From Beggiatoa leptomitoformis (GTDB lineage Bacteria; Pseudomonadota; Gammaproteobacteria; Beggiatoales; Beggiatoaceae), in contig NZ_CP012373.2 in assembly GCF_001305575.3 (NCBI RefSeq), forward strand, positions 1,054,001-1,118,000: a DNA stretch of 64,000 nucleotides, written 5' to 3'. A model generated the notes under the pieces. It saw only the letters and a program-made list of their open reading frames with translations. It was not told the DNA's origin and made no database searches. Positions 8,511 to 16,861 of the stretch are shown piece by piece (position 1 is the first letter of the stretch; each line of letters opens with the position of its first letter). A program made the position numbers and the translations under genes.

Positions 8511-9380
8511 TTATGCGTCAATTACAATATTTTTCTTTAGTTTTTTCATCGCTTCACTTTCAATCTGGCGAATGCGTTCCGCAGAAACATTATATTTTGC
8601 GGCTAAGTCGTGCAATGTCGCTTTCTCGTCACTCATCCAGCGTTGCCAAATAATATCTTTACTGCGGGCATCTAAACTGGCAAAAGCGGTGTGCAATTGT
8701 CCATCGTTATGTTGTTCCCACTCATTTTCTTCAATCAATACAGCGGGGTCATAACGAACATCTTCTAAATAGGCCGCAGGGGCAAGCATTTCATCAGCTT
8801 CATCACTTTCTTCGGGTGGGTCAAAAGAAATATCGTTTAACCCCATCCGTTTTTCCATCTCTAACACGTCTTTAATACTAACCCCTAAATCGGTCGCCAC
8901 TTTTTCAACTTCTGCATGTGACATCCAACCCAAGCGTTTTTTTGAGCTACGTAAATTAAAGAATAGTTTTCGTTGTGCTTTTGTTGTCGCAACTTTAACG
9001 ATGCGCCAATTTCGCAAAATATATTCGTGAATTTCTGCACGAATCCAATGAACCGCGAAAGAAACCAAACGCACACCCATAGTCGGGTCAAACCGTTTGA
9101 CTGCTTTCATCAAGCCAACATTGCCTTCTTGAATTAAATCGGCTTGAGGCAAACCATAGCCCCGATATCCGCTAGCGATGTGTAAGACGAATCGCAGATT
9201 GGAGAGAATTAAAATCCGTGCTGCTTCTAAATCACCTTCTTTTTGCAAGCGTTCGGCAAGTTCTCGTTCTTCTTCCGCGCTTAACATCGGCACCGTTTTT
9301 ACCGCTCTGGCATAACGGTCGACATCGTGACTGAGTACAGCTAATTGACTATCGATATTTAAAGCGAGTGCATTTGACAT
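8511..9380 (-). CDS. rpoH: RNA polymerase heat-shock sigma factor RpoH (sigma-32)
   Basis: 289 residues, typical length. Region 1.2/2 carries [32 protein letters not shown] and [20 protein letters not shown]; the RpoH-specific box is visible at about 130-140 ([15 protein letters not shown]); region 4 ends in [23 protein letters not shown]. It directs RNA polymerase to heat-shock promoters. GGGAG lies about 10 bases upstream of the ATG. The leader holds a perfect CIRCE operator starting 24 bases before the start codon, which suggests that the repressor HrcA controls this gene. That would be a different circuit from the translational thermosensor and sigma-E control known in E. coli. Confidence 0.97.
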   Translation of the reverse strand: MSNALALNIDSQLAVLSHDVDRYARAVKTVPMLSAEEERELAERLQKEGDLEAARILILSNLRFVLHIASGYRGYGLPQADLIQEGNVGLMKAVKRFDPTMGVRLVSFAVHWIRAEIHEYILRNWRIVKVATTKAQRKLFFNLRSSKKRLGWMSHAEVEKVATDLGVSIKDVLEMEKRMGLNDISFDPPEESDEADEMLAPAAYLEDVRYDPAVLIEENEWEQHNDGQLHTAFASLDARSKDIIWQRWMSDEKATLHDLAAKYNVSAERIRQIESEAMKKLKKNIVIDA

Positions 9381-9404
9381 ATATTCTTATCTCCCACTTT
9401 CATT

Positions 9405-9431
9405 TTAGCACTCTCTCGAATGGAGTGCTAA
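9405..9431 (-). promoter_or_regulatory. CIRCE operator (HrcA-binding site) in the rpoH leader
   Basis: TTAGCACTC (9405-9413), nine bases, GAGTGCTAA (9423-9431). This is an exact match to the CIRCE consensus TTAGCACTC-N9-GAGTGCTAA bound by HrcA. It lies between the predicted promoter and the ribosome site of rpoH, where bound repressor would block transcription. Confidence 0.92.
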
Positions 9432-9442
9432 TAATGATTAAT

Positions 9443-9470
9443 AGCATAAGGATTATTAGAAAAAAATCAA
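9443..9470 (-). promoter_or_regulatory. Predicted sigma-70 promoter of rpoH
   Basis: On the minus strand TTGATT (9470-9465), a 16-base spacer, then TATGCT (9448-9443). Transcription would begin at about 9436, immediately next to the CIRCE element. Predicted by eye only. Confidence 0.5.
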
Positions 9471-9619
9471 GTCTATTTAAATGACAGATAATAAATACTC
9501 AGTGGTATAAATCCATAGATAAAAGGTATCATCACGTATTTCAAGTAAAATACATATTTATTAAATAAATGTGAATCGCTACAATGCGTATTACTACTGT
9601 TGTTTTATGGAGTTTAATA

Positions 9620-11479
9620 ATGAAAAAATACTTTCTCTTATTGAGTACGCTACTGTTAATGTTCAATATTAACAGTGCTTTTGCTAAAGCTGAAAAGGTT
9701 ACTATTTGTCATAAAGGCAAACACACCATTACCGTTTCAGAATCTGCACTGCCTGCCCACCTAAAAAATGGCTCAACCATTGGTGCGTGTGAGGATGATG
9801 GCAATGAGGATGACAGCACAGATGTAGATGATGACTTGGGAAATCCGACGACAACGCAAGCTGTCATCGTAGTTATTGTTGATGCAACGGGCAATCCTAG
9901 CACTGTTGGAACAAGCATTACTATCAACTTTTCTATCTTAACTGCAACGACAATAAGCAAAATTCCTGCCGCTGTTTTTGCTTTATTTAAAGCAGACCAA
10001 CTCGCTTTAATTCCTGAAGATGCTTTAGAAGGGCTGACAGTTGAACAAATTAAGTTCTTACGTCCTATCGCATTTACGGGTTTTACGGTAAAACAAGTTG
10101 TTAAACTGTCTATTAATATTTTTACGGTTTTAACAGCATCACAAGTTGCAGGCTTTGAACCTGAAACCATTGTAGGCTTGTCCGCAACTCAAATTGCTAA
10201 GATTAAACCCGCCGCTTGTATGGGGTTAAGTAAGTCACAAATTGCTGCCATTAATAAGGAAACCGTTAAAGGCATCACCGCAACGCAACTCTCTTATATT
10301 ACTTATACAGCTATTGGTGGTTTTAGTACCGCACAATTCCAAAACCTGAGTTTAGAATCTTTAGCAGGTTTAACAACCAGTAATGTTGCGGGATTAGATA
10401 AAGAAATTTATGGTGAAATGGGTAGCGAGCTTTTAACCTTATTGGGAACAACCGTTGTTTCTTCTTTAGCGTTAGAAGACTTGACAGTCATTGTTTTCAG
10501 TTTGGATTTTACTAAAGTTACAATTTCCACAATTTACAAATATTTACCCACAACTTGGATAATTAACCCTTTTAACGGCAAAATTAAATTCCCGAAAGGC
10601 AAAATTACTTTACCTAAGTTCAAGCTGAAAAAGAGTGAATCCGTTGTTGTTTCCTTACCTGAAGGTATTCCAGACTTAAATGTATCTTTAACACTGAATG
10701 AAGATACAAGTTTGCAAGATACGATTATCAATGTTGTGAACCGCACATTAATCAGCCTGAATTATGCGAATTTCACCGTTGCACAGGATGATGGTTTAAT
10801 CAGTGTGATGGGAACAGGCAGTGCAGAAGGCGTAGAATTATCCTTACTCCCTGATGAAGATGGCGTTGAGCAAGTTGATGACAATGAACCCGCTGGACTT
10901 ACCATTGATGATGAAGGCAAGTATTTACTCACGACGCTTGAGGGTATTCGCTTAACCTTAATTCCTGCCCCTCGTAAAACGGTTTATTTTAACAATATCG
11001 GTTTAAAAATTCGGGTCAAGAAGAAAGGCGAAGTGCGTTTAGAAATACCTAAGCTTAATCGGGTTGTTTCTGCGGTATTCTCACCCTTTATTGTCAAAGC
11101 ACCCGTAGGAATGGCGCAAGGCGTAACATTCAGCGAAGATGGCACTACATTATATGTGGTGTTTGAAGATGGCATGATGCAAACCGCATCACCAATGGTG
11201 ATAGACAGAGATATTATGGTCTTAGCACGGAATTTATTACCTGATGCGTTCCGTTATGGGGATTATAAGTTCCTAGCAAATGGCAAAATAAACTTTGTTT
11301 ATAATGGTTTATTGATTGAATCTAGCCCTACTTTTGATATTAAAATTGGCTATAGTGTCAAACGCTTAAGCCCTGTTATTAATCTGGTGAAAATGGCAGA
11401 AGAAGCGGATTTAGTAACCGAAGAGGGTGAACGTCAACTCTTTAAACTGCGTGTGATTGGTAAGCCTAGCGATTTATAA
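9620..11479 (+). CDS. Secreted protein with ten tandem 16-residue repeats (unknown function)
   Basis: 619 residues from the ATG at 9620, chosen because TGGAG lies 8 bases upstream and the protein then begins with a clean signal peptide (MKKYFLLLSTLLLMFNINSA, cleavage near AFA). An earlier ATG at 9584 would add 12 residues that spoil it. Residues about 26-58 form a small cysteine-containing module (VTICHKGKHTITVSESALPA) found in many secreted bacterial proteins, followed by an acidic linker. Residues about 108-267 are ten uninterrupted 16-residue repeats with pattern [ST]-x-x-Q-h-x-x-h-x-x-x-x-h-x-G-h, such as TASQVAGFEPETIVGL. The remaining 350 residues are beta-rich and not recognised. It is a monocistronic unit with a strong terminator. 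Likely an exported structural or surface protein; this is inference. Confidence 0.75.
   Translation: MKKYFLLLSTLLLMFNINSAFAKAEKVTICHKGKHTITVSESALPAHLKNGSTIGACEDDGNEDDSTDVDDDLGNPTTTQAVIVVIVDATGNPSTVGTSITINFSILTATTISKIPAAVFALFKADQLALIPEDALEGLTVEQIKFLRPIAFTGFTVKQVVKLSINIFTVLTASQVAGFEPETIVGLSATQIAKIKPAACMGLSKSQIAAINKETVKGITATQLSYITYTAIGGFSTAQFQNLSLESLAGLTTSNVAGLDKEIYGEMGSELLTLLGTTVVSSLALEDLTVIVFSLDFTKVTISTIYKYLPTTWIINPFNGKIKFPKGKITLPKFKLKKSESVVVSLPEGIPDLNVSLTLNEDTSLQDTIINVVNRTLISLNYANFTVAQDDGLISVMGTGSAEGVELSLLPDEDGVEQVDDNEPAGLTIDDEGKYLLTTLEGIRLTLIPAPRKTVYFNNIGLKIRVKKKGEVRLEIPKLNRVVSAVFSPFIVKAPVGMAQGVTFSEDGTTLYVVFEDGMMQTASPMVIDRDIMVLARNLLPDAFRYGDYKFLANGKINFVYNGLLIESSPTFDIKIGYSVKRLSPVINLVKMAEEADLVTEEGERQLFKLRVIGKPSDL
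9941..10420 (+). repeat. Region encoding ten 16-residue protein repeats
   Basis: The encoded segment divides into ten blocks of exactly 16 codons, for example SATQIAKIKPAACMGL, SKSQIAAINKETVKGI, TATQLSYITYTAIGGF and STAQFQNLSLESLAGL. The DNA itself has diverged between blocks, so this is an old protein repeat and not a recent DNA expansion. Confidence 0.85.
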
Positions 11480-11495
11480 TTTATATTAATCGCTT

Positions 11496-11533
11496 AAATC
11501 CCTCCCTGCTCGTTGGGGGAGGGATTTTTTTTT
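11496..11533 (+). terminator. Strong intrinsic terminator after the 16-residue-repeat exoprotein gene
   Basis: AAATCCCTCCC (11496-11506) pairs with GGGAGGGATTT (11517-11527), followed by a run of nine Ts. It begins 16 bases after the stop codon. Confidence 0.92.
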
Positions 11534-11603
11534 GGTGAATGAGACTTTATTTTAGTCATCTCTAGCAAAATATAGTAACCGTATTTTAAAAAGAGGATAA
11601 GAA

Positions 11604-11638
11604 ATGACCTATTCAACAGATTTCCGTAAAAAAGTATT
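11604..11638 (+). pseudogene. Remnant of an IS630-type transposase N-terminus
   Basis: An ATG at 11604, preceded by GAGGATAAG, begins MTYSTDFRKKVL, the typical first residues of IS630-family transposases. The frame is broken at once by the palindromic element starting at 11639, and no further transposase sequence can be followed downstream. Only about 12 codons survive, so the family assignment is tentative. Confidence 0.5.
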
Positions 11639-11781
11639 GCTCGTTACCAAGTTTCACTTGGTAATGCCTATTCGCTAAGCTCTGCTTGGCGGGTACTTGA
11701 ACGCCCTACGCTTAAGTCCGCTTGTACTCGGCAAGCGGAGCTTGCAAGACAGGCATTACCAAGCAGAGCTTGGTAACGAGC
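11639..11781. repeat. 143-bp nested palindromic element (MITE/REP-like)
   Basis: The outer arms GCTCGTTACCAAG (11639-11651) and CTTGGTAACGAGC (11769-11781) are exact inverted repeats. Next to each is a second complementary half, so each end also folds alone: TTACCAAG-tttca-CTTGGTAA on the left and TTACCAAG-cagag-CTTGGTAA on the right. GGTAATGCCT and AGGCATTACC extend the outer pairing. The middle holds further small hairpins (AAGCTCTGCTT, CGCTTGTACTCGGCAAGCG). There is no coding capacity. The layout fits a non-autonomous palindromic mobile repeat inserted into the transposase remnant. Confidence 0.75.
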
Positions 11782-11996
11782 AAATTGTTCTATTGATGCG
11801 CTCTTTTTACTCATATTCTATTTAATCTTTTTATAGTACTGTTGCTATATTTGGGCTTAACGGAATTTTCAGGATAGCTGTTTTACACTTCGCTTATCAC
11901 CTGAATCAATATGGTTGACCAGTATAAAAAATGCTTGCATTGATAATACTGATTCAAATAGTTTTTTTCTGCTTATCACAAATAAGTTATTAATTA
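11782..11996. other. Non-coding stretch upstream of mutY
   Basis: No open frame is supported. It contains a weak inverted pair related to the dispersed GTCTGAATCAGAATT repeat (CACCTGAATCAATA near 11901 and AATACTGATTCAAA near 11945), probably a decayed copy, and must also hold the mutY promoter, which is not recognisable. Confidence 0.4.
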
Positions 11997-13070
11997 ATGA
12001 TGTCGACTGATAGTTTTAGCGTGCGGTTACTAGCATGGTTTGAAAAACATGGACGTAAAGAACTCGCATGGCAAATAAATCCAACCCCTTACCGTGTCTG
12101 GGTATCGGAAATTATGTTGCAACAAACACAAGTTGCAACAGTGATTCCTTATTACGAGCGTTTCATGCAACGCTTTCCTACGGTTCAAGAGTTGGCAATT
12201 ACGCCGTTAGATGAGGTATTGCACTATTGGACAGGTCTAGGTTATTACGCCCGTGCGCGACATTTACACAAAACTGCGCAGACGGTGTGCAATCAATATA
12301 ATGGTGTTTTTCCAACAACATTGCTTGAAATGGAAGCACTTGCAGGTATCGGACGCTCAACAGCGGCGGCAATTTTGGCATTATCACAAGGACAACGCCA
12401 AACTATTTTAGATGGTAATGTGAAGCGGGTATTGTGTCGTTATCATGCCCTGACTAAACCGCCCACAGACCCGCAGACATTGGCACAATTATGGCTTTTT
12501 GCCGAACAACACACGCCAGACACGCAACTTGCCGCTTATACCCAAGCAATTATGGATTTAGGTGCAACTGTTTGTACTCGCAGTAAACCACAATGCACAT
12601 TATGTCCATTACAAGCGGATTGTTTAGCTTATCAACAAGGCAATACGGCCGCTTATCCTGTGCCTAAACCCAGTAAAATATTACCTGTGAAAACAACATT
12701 TTTTATTATTGTGCAACAAGCAATGGGACAAGTATTGTTACAACAGCGACCTGCTGTGGGTATTTGGGGTGGCTTGTGGAGTTTTCCTGAATGTGCCAGT
12801 TTTAATGATGTCGTACCTTGGATTGAAACTAATTTACAGTTATCTGATTACCATATAGAAAATGGTTTATCACTCAGACATACCTTTACCCATTTTCATT
12901 TAGACATTACGCCCATATATATCCAATCTAAATCGACACCGCTTGCTATACCGTTGTTGCATACCTGTTGGTATGACCCGCATCATCCCCCCGCTATAGG
13001 ACTTGCCGCACCTGTGGTAAAATTATTGAAACAGTTAGCTAAATTGACAGTAGGAGAAATGTTGTTATGA
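11997..13070 (+). CDS. mutY: A/G-specific adenine DNA glycosylase MutY
   Basis: 357 residues, usual length. The N-terminal HhH-GPD domain shows [19 protein letters not shown] (catalytic Glu region), the helix-hairpin-helix [13 protein letters not shown] at about 113-125, and [13 protein letters not shown] with the catalytic Asp. The 4Fe-4S loop C-x6-C-x2-C-x5-C is visible as [17 protein letters not shown] at about 193-209. The C-terminal MutT-like domain ([12 protein letters not shown]) recognises 8-oxoguanine. It removes adenine mispaired with 8-oxoG. A second ATG follows the first directly, so the start could be one codon later. It overlaps yggX by 4 bp (ATGA), the arrangement seen in E. 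coli. Confidence 0.97.
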   Translation: MMSTDSFSVRLLAWFEKHGRKELAWQINPTPYRVWVSEIMLQQTQVATVIPYYERFMQRFPTVQELAITPLDEVLHYWTGLGYYARARHLHKTAQTVCNQYNGVFPTTLLEMEALAGIGRSTAAAILALSQGQRQTILDGNVKRVLCRYHALTKPPTDPQTLAQLWLFAEQHTPDTQLAAYTQAIMDLGATVCTRSKPQCTLCPLQADCLAYQQGNTAAYPVPKPSKILPVKTTFFIIVQQAMGQVLLQQRPAVGIWGGLWSFPECASFNDVVPWIETNLQLSDYHIENGLSLRHTFTHFHLDITPIYIQSKSTPLAIPLLHTCWYDPHHPPAIGLAAPVVKLLKQLAKLTVGEMLL

Positions 13071-13351
13071 CACATACCGTTTTTTGTGCAAAGTTAGGCA
13101 AAGAAGCTGAAGGCTTAAAAGTGCCTCCATATCCTGGGGAATTGGGTAAGCGGATTTTTAATAACACGTCCCAAGAAGCATGGCAATTGTGGTTAAGACA
13201 CCAAACAATGTTGATTAATGAGTATCGTTTATCACCCGTCGACCCGAAAGCACGTAAATTGCTGGAAGAAGAGATGGAAAAGTTTTTATTTAGTGATGAA
13301 ATACAAAAACCAGCAGGCTATGTACCGCCCAAAGAAGAAACGAACCCTTAA
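13067..13351 (+). CDS. yggX: Probable Fe(2+)-trafficking / oxidative-damage protection protein YggX
   Basis: 94 residues, matching the family's 90 or so. It shows the conserved start [20 protein letters not shown] with the family cysteine, then the [20 protein letters not shown] block and the [20 protein letters not shown] block. YggX helps protect iron-sulfur clusters and limits iron-driven oxidative damage, which fits co-expression with the Fe-S glycosylase MutY. It is translationally coupled to mutY by an ATGA overlap. Confidence 0.96.
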   Translation: MTHTVFCAKLGKEAEGLKVPPYPGELGKRIFNNTSQEAWQLWLRHQTMLINEYRLSPVDPKARKLLEEEMEKFLFSDEIQKPAGYVPPKEETNP

Positions 13352-13506
13352 TTTGTAGATTTGTAATTATTTGTCAAAAAGTCAATGAGATAACTGCTAG
13401 TTACGTTATTTTATTGGCTTTTTTATTGGGCGAATTTTTTGATTCTGTTTCAAGAAAAAATCATGTTAGTATTACTCGCTAAATCATTTTACGGTGTGTA
13501 AACAAC

Positions 13507-13986
13507 ATGTCTAAAGAGAATTTTGCTGTTTTATCTGTTTGTCCATTATTTAATGGGTTAAGTAAGAAACAAATCTTTTATATCACAGCTTTTTTTAAAC
13601 AAGCCTTGTTTAGTAAAGGGGCTATTGTGATGCAAGAAGGACAAAAAGTAGATCAGTTATATATTGTAAGCCATGGGAAATGGGAGGTTTTTTTACCTAA
13701 AGATAATCAAGATATACCACGTGAACAGGAAGTACGCTTGGGTATGCTGGAATGTGGTGCGTTAATTGGTGAATATTCTTTTATTGATGAATACTTTGCT
13801 TCTGCATCAGTACGCACCTTAGAGAAGGGCGGATTATTAATGATTAATCGCCCAGATTTTGAACGGATTCTTGAAAGTAGTAATCAGGTAGGCAAAATTA
13901 TTTATAAAAATTTACTGTTAGGTTTAATTTCGCGCTTGCGCAAACAAAACGAAGAAAAAGAATTACTAAACTTGTTTGATTTCTAA
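13507..13986 (+). CDS. Stand-alone cyclic-nucleotide-binding (Crp-like cNMP) domain protein
   Basis: 159 residues forming one cNMP-binding beta-roll: VCPLFNGLSKKQIFYI as the leading helix, then KGAIVMQEGQKVDQLYIVSHGKWEV, and the phosphate-binding-cassette region GALIGEYSFIDEYFASASVRT, where the usual arginine position can be matched only loosely. There is no DNA-binding helix-turn-helix and no enzymatic domain, so it probably works as a sensory subunit or scaffold. It is a single gene; the ribosome site is weak. Whether it binds cAMP, cGMP or nothing cannot be told from sequence. Confidence 0.8.
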   Translation: MSKENFAVLSVCPLFNGLSKKQIFYITAFFKQALFSKGAIVMQEGQKVDQLYIVSHGKWEVFLPKDNQDIPREQEVRLGMLECGALIGEYSFIDEYFASASVRTLEKGGLLMINRPDFERILESSNQVGKIIYKNLLLGLISRLRKQNEEKELLNLFDF

Positions 13987-13994
13987 AAATAAAA

Positions 13995-14030
13995 AGGACG
14001 GAACACACCGAGGGATAGTTTGTTCCGCCT
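13995..14030. terminator. Hairpin between convergent cNMP and HAD genes
   Basis: AGGACGGAACA (13995-14005) pairs with TGTTCCGCCT (14021-14030) with one bulged base and a 15-base loop. It lies 9 bases after the cNMP gene's stop. There is no T tract, so termination is uncertain. Confidence 0.4.
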
Positions 14031-14094
14031 ACTAAAAGCACACATAGCGTGTTAAGGGTATTTTCAGCAGTTTGTATTGCAACATGATGACATG

Positions 14095-14877
14095 TTACAA
14101 ACTCTCTAACATTGTCCCCAATGACTTAATAGAATTAATAATTAAATCAGGCTTTACCGTAGATTTAACCACTTGTTCCGTTCTAAACTTTCCTGTCTGG
14201 ACTAAAATCCCCATTAATCCACAAGCCTGTCCACCACCAACATCTGCTTCTACGTCATCGCCAATAACTGCGATTTGTTCGCGTGGTAAGTGCAAGTCTT
14301 TAAAAGCTAACTCAAAAAAAGTTGGCGATGGCTTGCCAACAATAATGGCACTTTTACCCGTCGCATATTCTAAACCCGTAATAAACGCGCCAATATCTAA
14401 TTGCAGTCCGTTTGCCGTTTGCCAAAATTTGTTTTTATGCAATGCAATTAATTCTGCGCCTGCCATCATGTATTGAAAGACCTGATTTAGTAAGGAATAA
14501 CGCCATACATCACCAATATCGCCAATAACAATAAAGTTGGGTTTGTCTTCTGTTTGCGGAAATTCTCGAAAATCGCGCTTTGCATCTTCTGCTAACAATA
14601 AGTAACAGCGGGCTTGGGGTTTTTGGCGTAGATATAAAACCGTTGCGTAAGGCGTGCTAATAATTTCATCTTGTTCTATGGCAAATCCCATTTGTTTTAA
14701 TTTTTGGTATAGCGTTGTCGTAGATTTGGTTGAGGTATTTGTTAAAAAACGGCACGCAATTTTGCGTTTTTTTAACAAAGCAACAGTTTCTATTGCGCCA
14801 TCAATGGGTGCATTATCTACATATAAAACACCGTCTAAATCAAATAAATAACCTTTAATTTTGCTTAAATCAGTCAT
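14095..14877 (-). CDS. HAD-superfamily subfamily IIA phosphatase (NagD/LHPP-like)
   Basis: 260 residues. Motif I is YLFDLDGVLYVDN at about 10-22 (nucleophile and acid/base Asp), motif II is CRFLTNTSTKS, the lysine of motif III is in IVGKPSPTFFELAF, and motif IV is VIGDDVEADVGGG, so all catalytic residues are present. The large C2-type cap between motifs II and III is typical of the IIA subfamily, which includes NagD, p-nitrophenylphosphatases and LHPP. The substrate is not predictable. The gene begins inside the 3' end of rsmG (8-bp overlap), so the two are translationally coupled. Confidence 0.88.
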   Translation of the reverse strand: MTDLSKIKGYLFDLDGVLYVDNAPIDGAIETVALLKKRKIACRFLTNTSTKSTTTLYQKLKQMGFAIEQDEIISTPYATVLYLRQKPQARCYLLLAEDAKRDFREFPQTEDKPNFIVIGDIGDVWRYSLLNQVFQYMMAGAELIALHKNKFWQTANGLQLDIGAFITGLEYATGKSAIIVGKPSPTFFELAFKDLHLPREQIAVIGDDVEADVGGGQACGLMGILVQTGKFRTEQVVKSTVKPDLIINSIKSLGTMLESL

Positions 14878-15490
14878 GACACAGTACCACTAAATGACGT
14901 TCTGCATTTAATAAGGGAACAGACAACGGTATGGTTTTAATTTTAATTGGGACATCCGTTAGTTCTGCAATTTCGTTGGTTGGTAACGCACCTTTCATCG
15001 CCATGATTTGTCCTGTTGGTTTACACAATCGTAGTGTTTGATGGTAAAACAAGGCTAAATTTGAGTAAGCCCGAGAAATCACTGAGTCAAATAATTCAAC
15101 AGGTTGATACTGTTCAACCCGACTGTGTATAACCGTTACATTGGACAAATTTAATTCGACAATAACTTGCTGCACAAAGCGTGTTTTTTTTACATTACTG
15201 TCCAATAACACATAAGACCATTCAGGCATACACAATGCGATGACCAACCCCGGTAAACCCGCGCCAGTACCAACATCCAAGACACGTTCACCCTGCATAT
15301 AAGGCAAAACGACTAGACTATCTAATAAGTGTTTCACCACCATTTCTTGTGGCTGACGAATAGCCGTCAAGTTATAAGCCTGATTCCATTTGTGTAATAA
15401 CTCTATGTAACGAATTAATTGTACTTGCACAGTAGATGGAATCTCTAATGACAAGGCGTGCAAGCCTTGTTGTAGCGTATCACTCAGCAC
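14870..15490 (-). CDS. rsmG: 16S rRNA (guanine-527-N7) methyltransferase RsmG
   Basis: 206 residues, the usual length. The family pattern is clear: YIELLHKWNQAYNLTAIR, LLDSLVVLPYM, the SAM-binding VLDVGTGAGLPGLVIA at about 70-85, and the late VISRAYSNLALFY block. It methylates G527 of 16S rRNA in the 30S decoding region, and loss gives low-level streptomycin resistance in other bacteria. In many genomes rsmG follows mnmG near the origin; here it instead heads a two-gene unit with a HAD phosphatase. Confidence 0.95.
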   Translation of the reverse strand: MLSDTLQQGLHALSLEIPSTVQVQLIRYIELLHKWNQAYNLTAIRQPQEMVVKHLLDSLVVLPYMQGERVLDVGTGAGLPGLVIALCMPEWSYVLLDSNVKKTRFVQQVIVELNLSNVTVIHSRVEQYQPVELFDSVISRAYSNLALFYHQTLRLCKPTGQIMAMKGALPTNEIAELTDVPIKIKTIPLSVPLLNAERHLVVLCHD

Positions 15491-15547
15491 GATGAAATAA
15501 TCAACAATTAAAGAGGGGGGAAAAGTATAGCAGTTAAGTGCGATGAA

Positions 15548-15565
15548 AGGCGGAACATTCCGCCT
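15548..15565 (-). terminator. Hairpin after the dat-ybeD unit
   Basis: AGGCGGAA (15548-15555) pairs with TTCCGCCT (15558-15565) around two bases, with a short TTTC on the minus-strand side. It lies 18 bp downstream of the ybeD-like stop. The preceding GATGAAAGGCGGA is also present at the terminator at 8471. Confidence 0.55.
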
Positions 15566-15582
15566 AAATTGGGTAGAAAATC

Positions 15583-15873
15583 TTATAATACCATTGTAAC
15601 TCGTTGATGGTTACTTAATTCTTGGTATAAGGCATCTAGTTGCTCACGGTTATGTGCGATGATGGTAACGGTTACTGCTATGTACTTACCGCCGCTACTT
15701 TTCCGTAAACTAACAGCCCCTTCTCGCAATTCGTCACGACAATGTCGTCGCACAATTTCCACCACCAATAAATCAAAATCTTGCTCTGCTAATCCCATTA
15801 CTTTAATGGGAAAATCACAGGGAAAATTAAATAATTCATCATTATTGTCTGCACGAACATCAGAACCGTTCAT
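15583..15873 (-). CDS. YbeD-like DUF493 family protein
   Basis: 96 residues. It matches the small DUF493/YbeD family: FPCDFPIKVMGLAEQDFD, then SLRKSSGGKYIAVTVTIIAHN and the closing LDALYQELSNHQRVTMVL. It is an ACT-like ferredoxin fold of unknown biochemical role, usually encoded with lipB and dacA in gammaproteobacteria. It follows the D-amino-acid transaminase gene by 9 bp, a linkage that recurs in dacA-dat-ybeD-lipB clusters, but lipB is not next here. Confidence 0.92.
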   Translation of the reverse strand: MNGSDVRADNNDELFNFPCDFPIKVMGLAEQDFDLLVVEIVRRHCRDELREGAVSLRKSSGGKYIAVTVTIIAHNREQLDALYQELSNHQRVTMVL

Positions 15874-15882
15874 GATTACTTC

Positions 15883-16725
15883 CTATTGATTTAATGCTTG
15901 CTGTTTAAACGTTTGAAATACATCCCACGCATGTGACCAAACAGCACCCACTTGACCAGAACCGACGGGTTTATTATCTAAACGCGTAACTGGTGCAACT
16001 TCTAGGCTCGTACTCGTCAGCCAAATCTCGTCTGCTGTACGCAATTGTGATTCAGAAACAGGCGTTTCTTGACAAGGAATCCCTGCGCGCTGTAAAAACT
16101 CAATTAATACGTCACGAGTAATCCCATGTAAAATAAAATTGGTCTTTGGCGGTGTCATGACAACGCCTTTTATAACGATAAAAACGTTGGTCGCCGCGCC
16201 TTCGGTTAAATAACCGTCCCGTATTAGGATGGTTTCTTTTGCATCATTTGCAATGGCTTCTTGACGAAGCAGCACGTTTCCTAATAATGCGGTTGATTTA
16301 ATATCACAACGTAGCCAGCGGATATCTGGGCGAGTGATGGCTGTGTAGCCTTGTGTTACTTTGACAGGCGCACTAAATGGGGAGCTAGTCATTAAAACGG
16401 TAGGGGTTACACTATCAGGAAAATGATGTTGTCGTTTTTCAACACCACGGGTAACTTGAAGATAAATGGTTTGACTGCCACCGCCATTTCGTTCAATTAG
16501 CACATTCATAAACCGCAGCCAATCCGCACGGGTATAAGGGTTAATTAATTGAATTTTAGCTAAACTATTTTCTAAGCGTTGTAAATGTTCCTGAATACGA
16601 AATAATTGCCCGTCATAAACGGGGATAACTTCATAAATGCCATCACCAAAAATAAATCCTCGATCAAGCACAGGAATTTTTGCTTCCGCCAACGGCAGAA
16701 ATTCACCATTCAAATAAACAATCAT
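15883..16725 (-). CDS. dat: D-amino-acid aminotransferase (D-alanine transaminase), fold-type IV PLP enzyme
   Basis: 280 residues from the start at 16725 (MIVYLNGEFLPLAEAKIPV), which fits the family's 280-290; an in-frame start at 16791 would add 22 non-conserved hydrophobic residues. Fold-type IV marks are visible: VLDRGFIFGDGIYEV near residue 18, the PLP lysine in CDIKSTALLGNV, YLTEGAATNVFI, and the ITRDVLIEF block. It interconverts D-alanine and D-glutamate with their keto acids, feeding peptidoglycan synthesis. Branched-chain aminotransferases share the fold, but the RDGYLTEG pattern and the coupling to ybeD favour D-amino-acid transaminase. Confidence 0.85.
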   Translation of the reverse strand: MIVYLNGEFLPLAEAKIPVLDRGFIFGDGIYEVIPVYDGQLFRIQEHLQRLENSLAKIQLINPYTRADWLRFMNVLIERNGGGSQTIYLQVTRGVEKRQHHFPDSVTPTVLMTSSPFSAPVKVTQGYTAITRPDIRWLRCDIKSTALLGNVLLRQEAIANDAKETILIRDGYLTEGAATNVFIVIKGVVMTPPKTNFILHGITRDVLIEFLQRAGIPCQETPVSESQLRTADEIWLTSTSLEVAPVTRLDNKPVGSGQVGAVWSHAWDVFQTFKQQALNQ

Positions 16726-16861
16726 AGTTTGTAAAAAAATCCGTAAGAATAGTATAGAACCATCATTAACGATGGATTTTGTAAAAATCATTAAGCCAAT
16801 AAAAATGAGATATATTTATAACAGTGCAAGCAAACTTAACCAATATTGGAAGATTGGCTAA

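Noticed and set aside
11901-11960. Intact copy of the 15-bp inverted repeat upstream of mutY
   Set aside because: Only partial matches of the two arms are present, so it is not counted as an intact copy.
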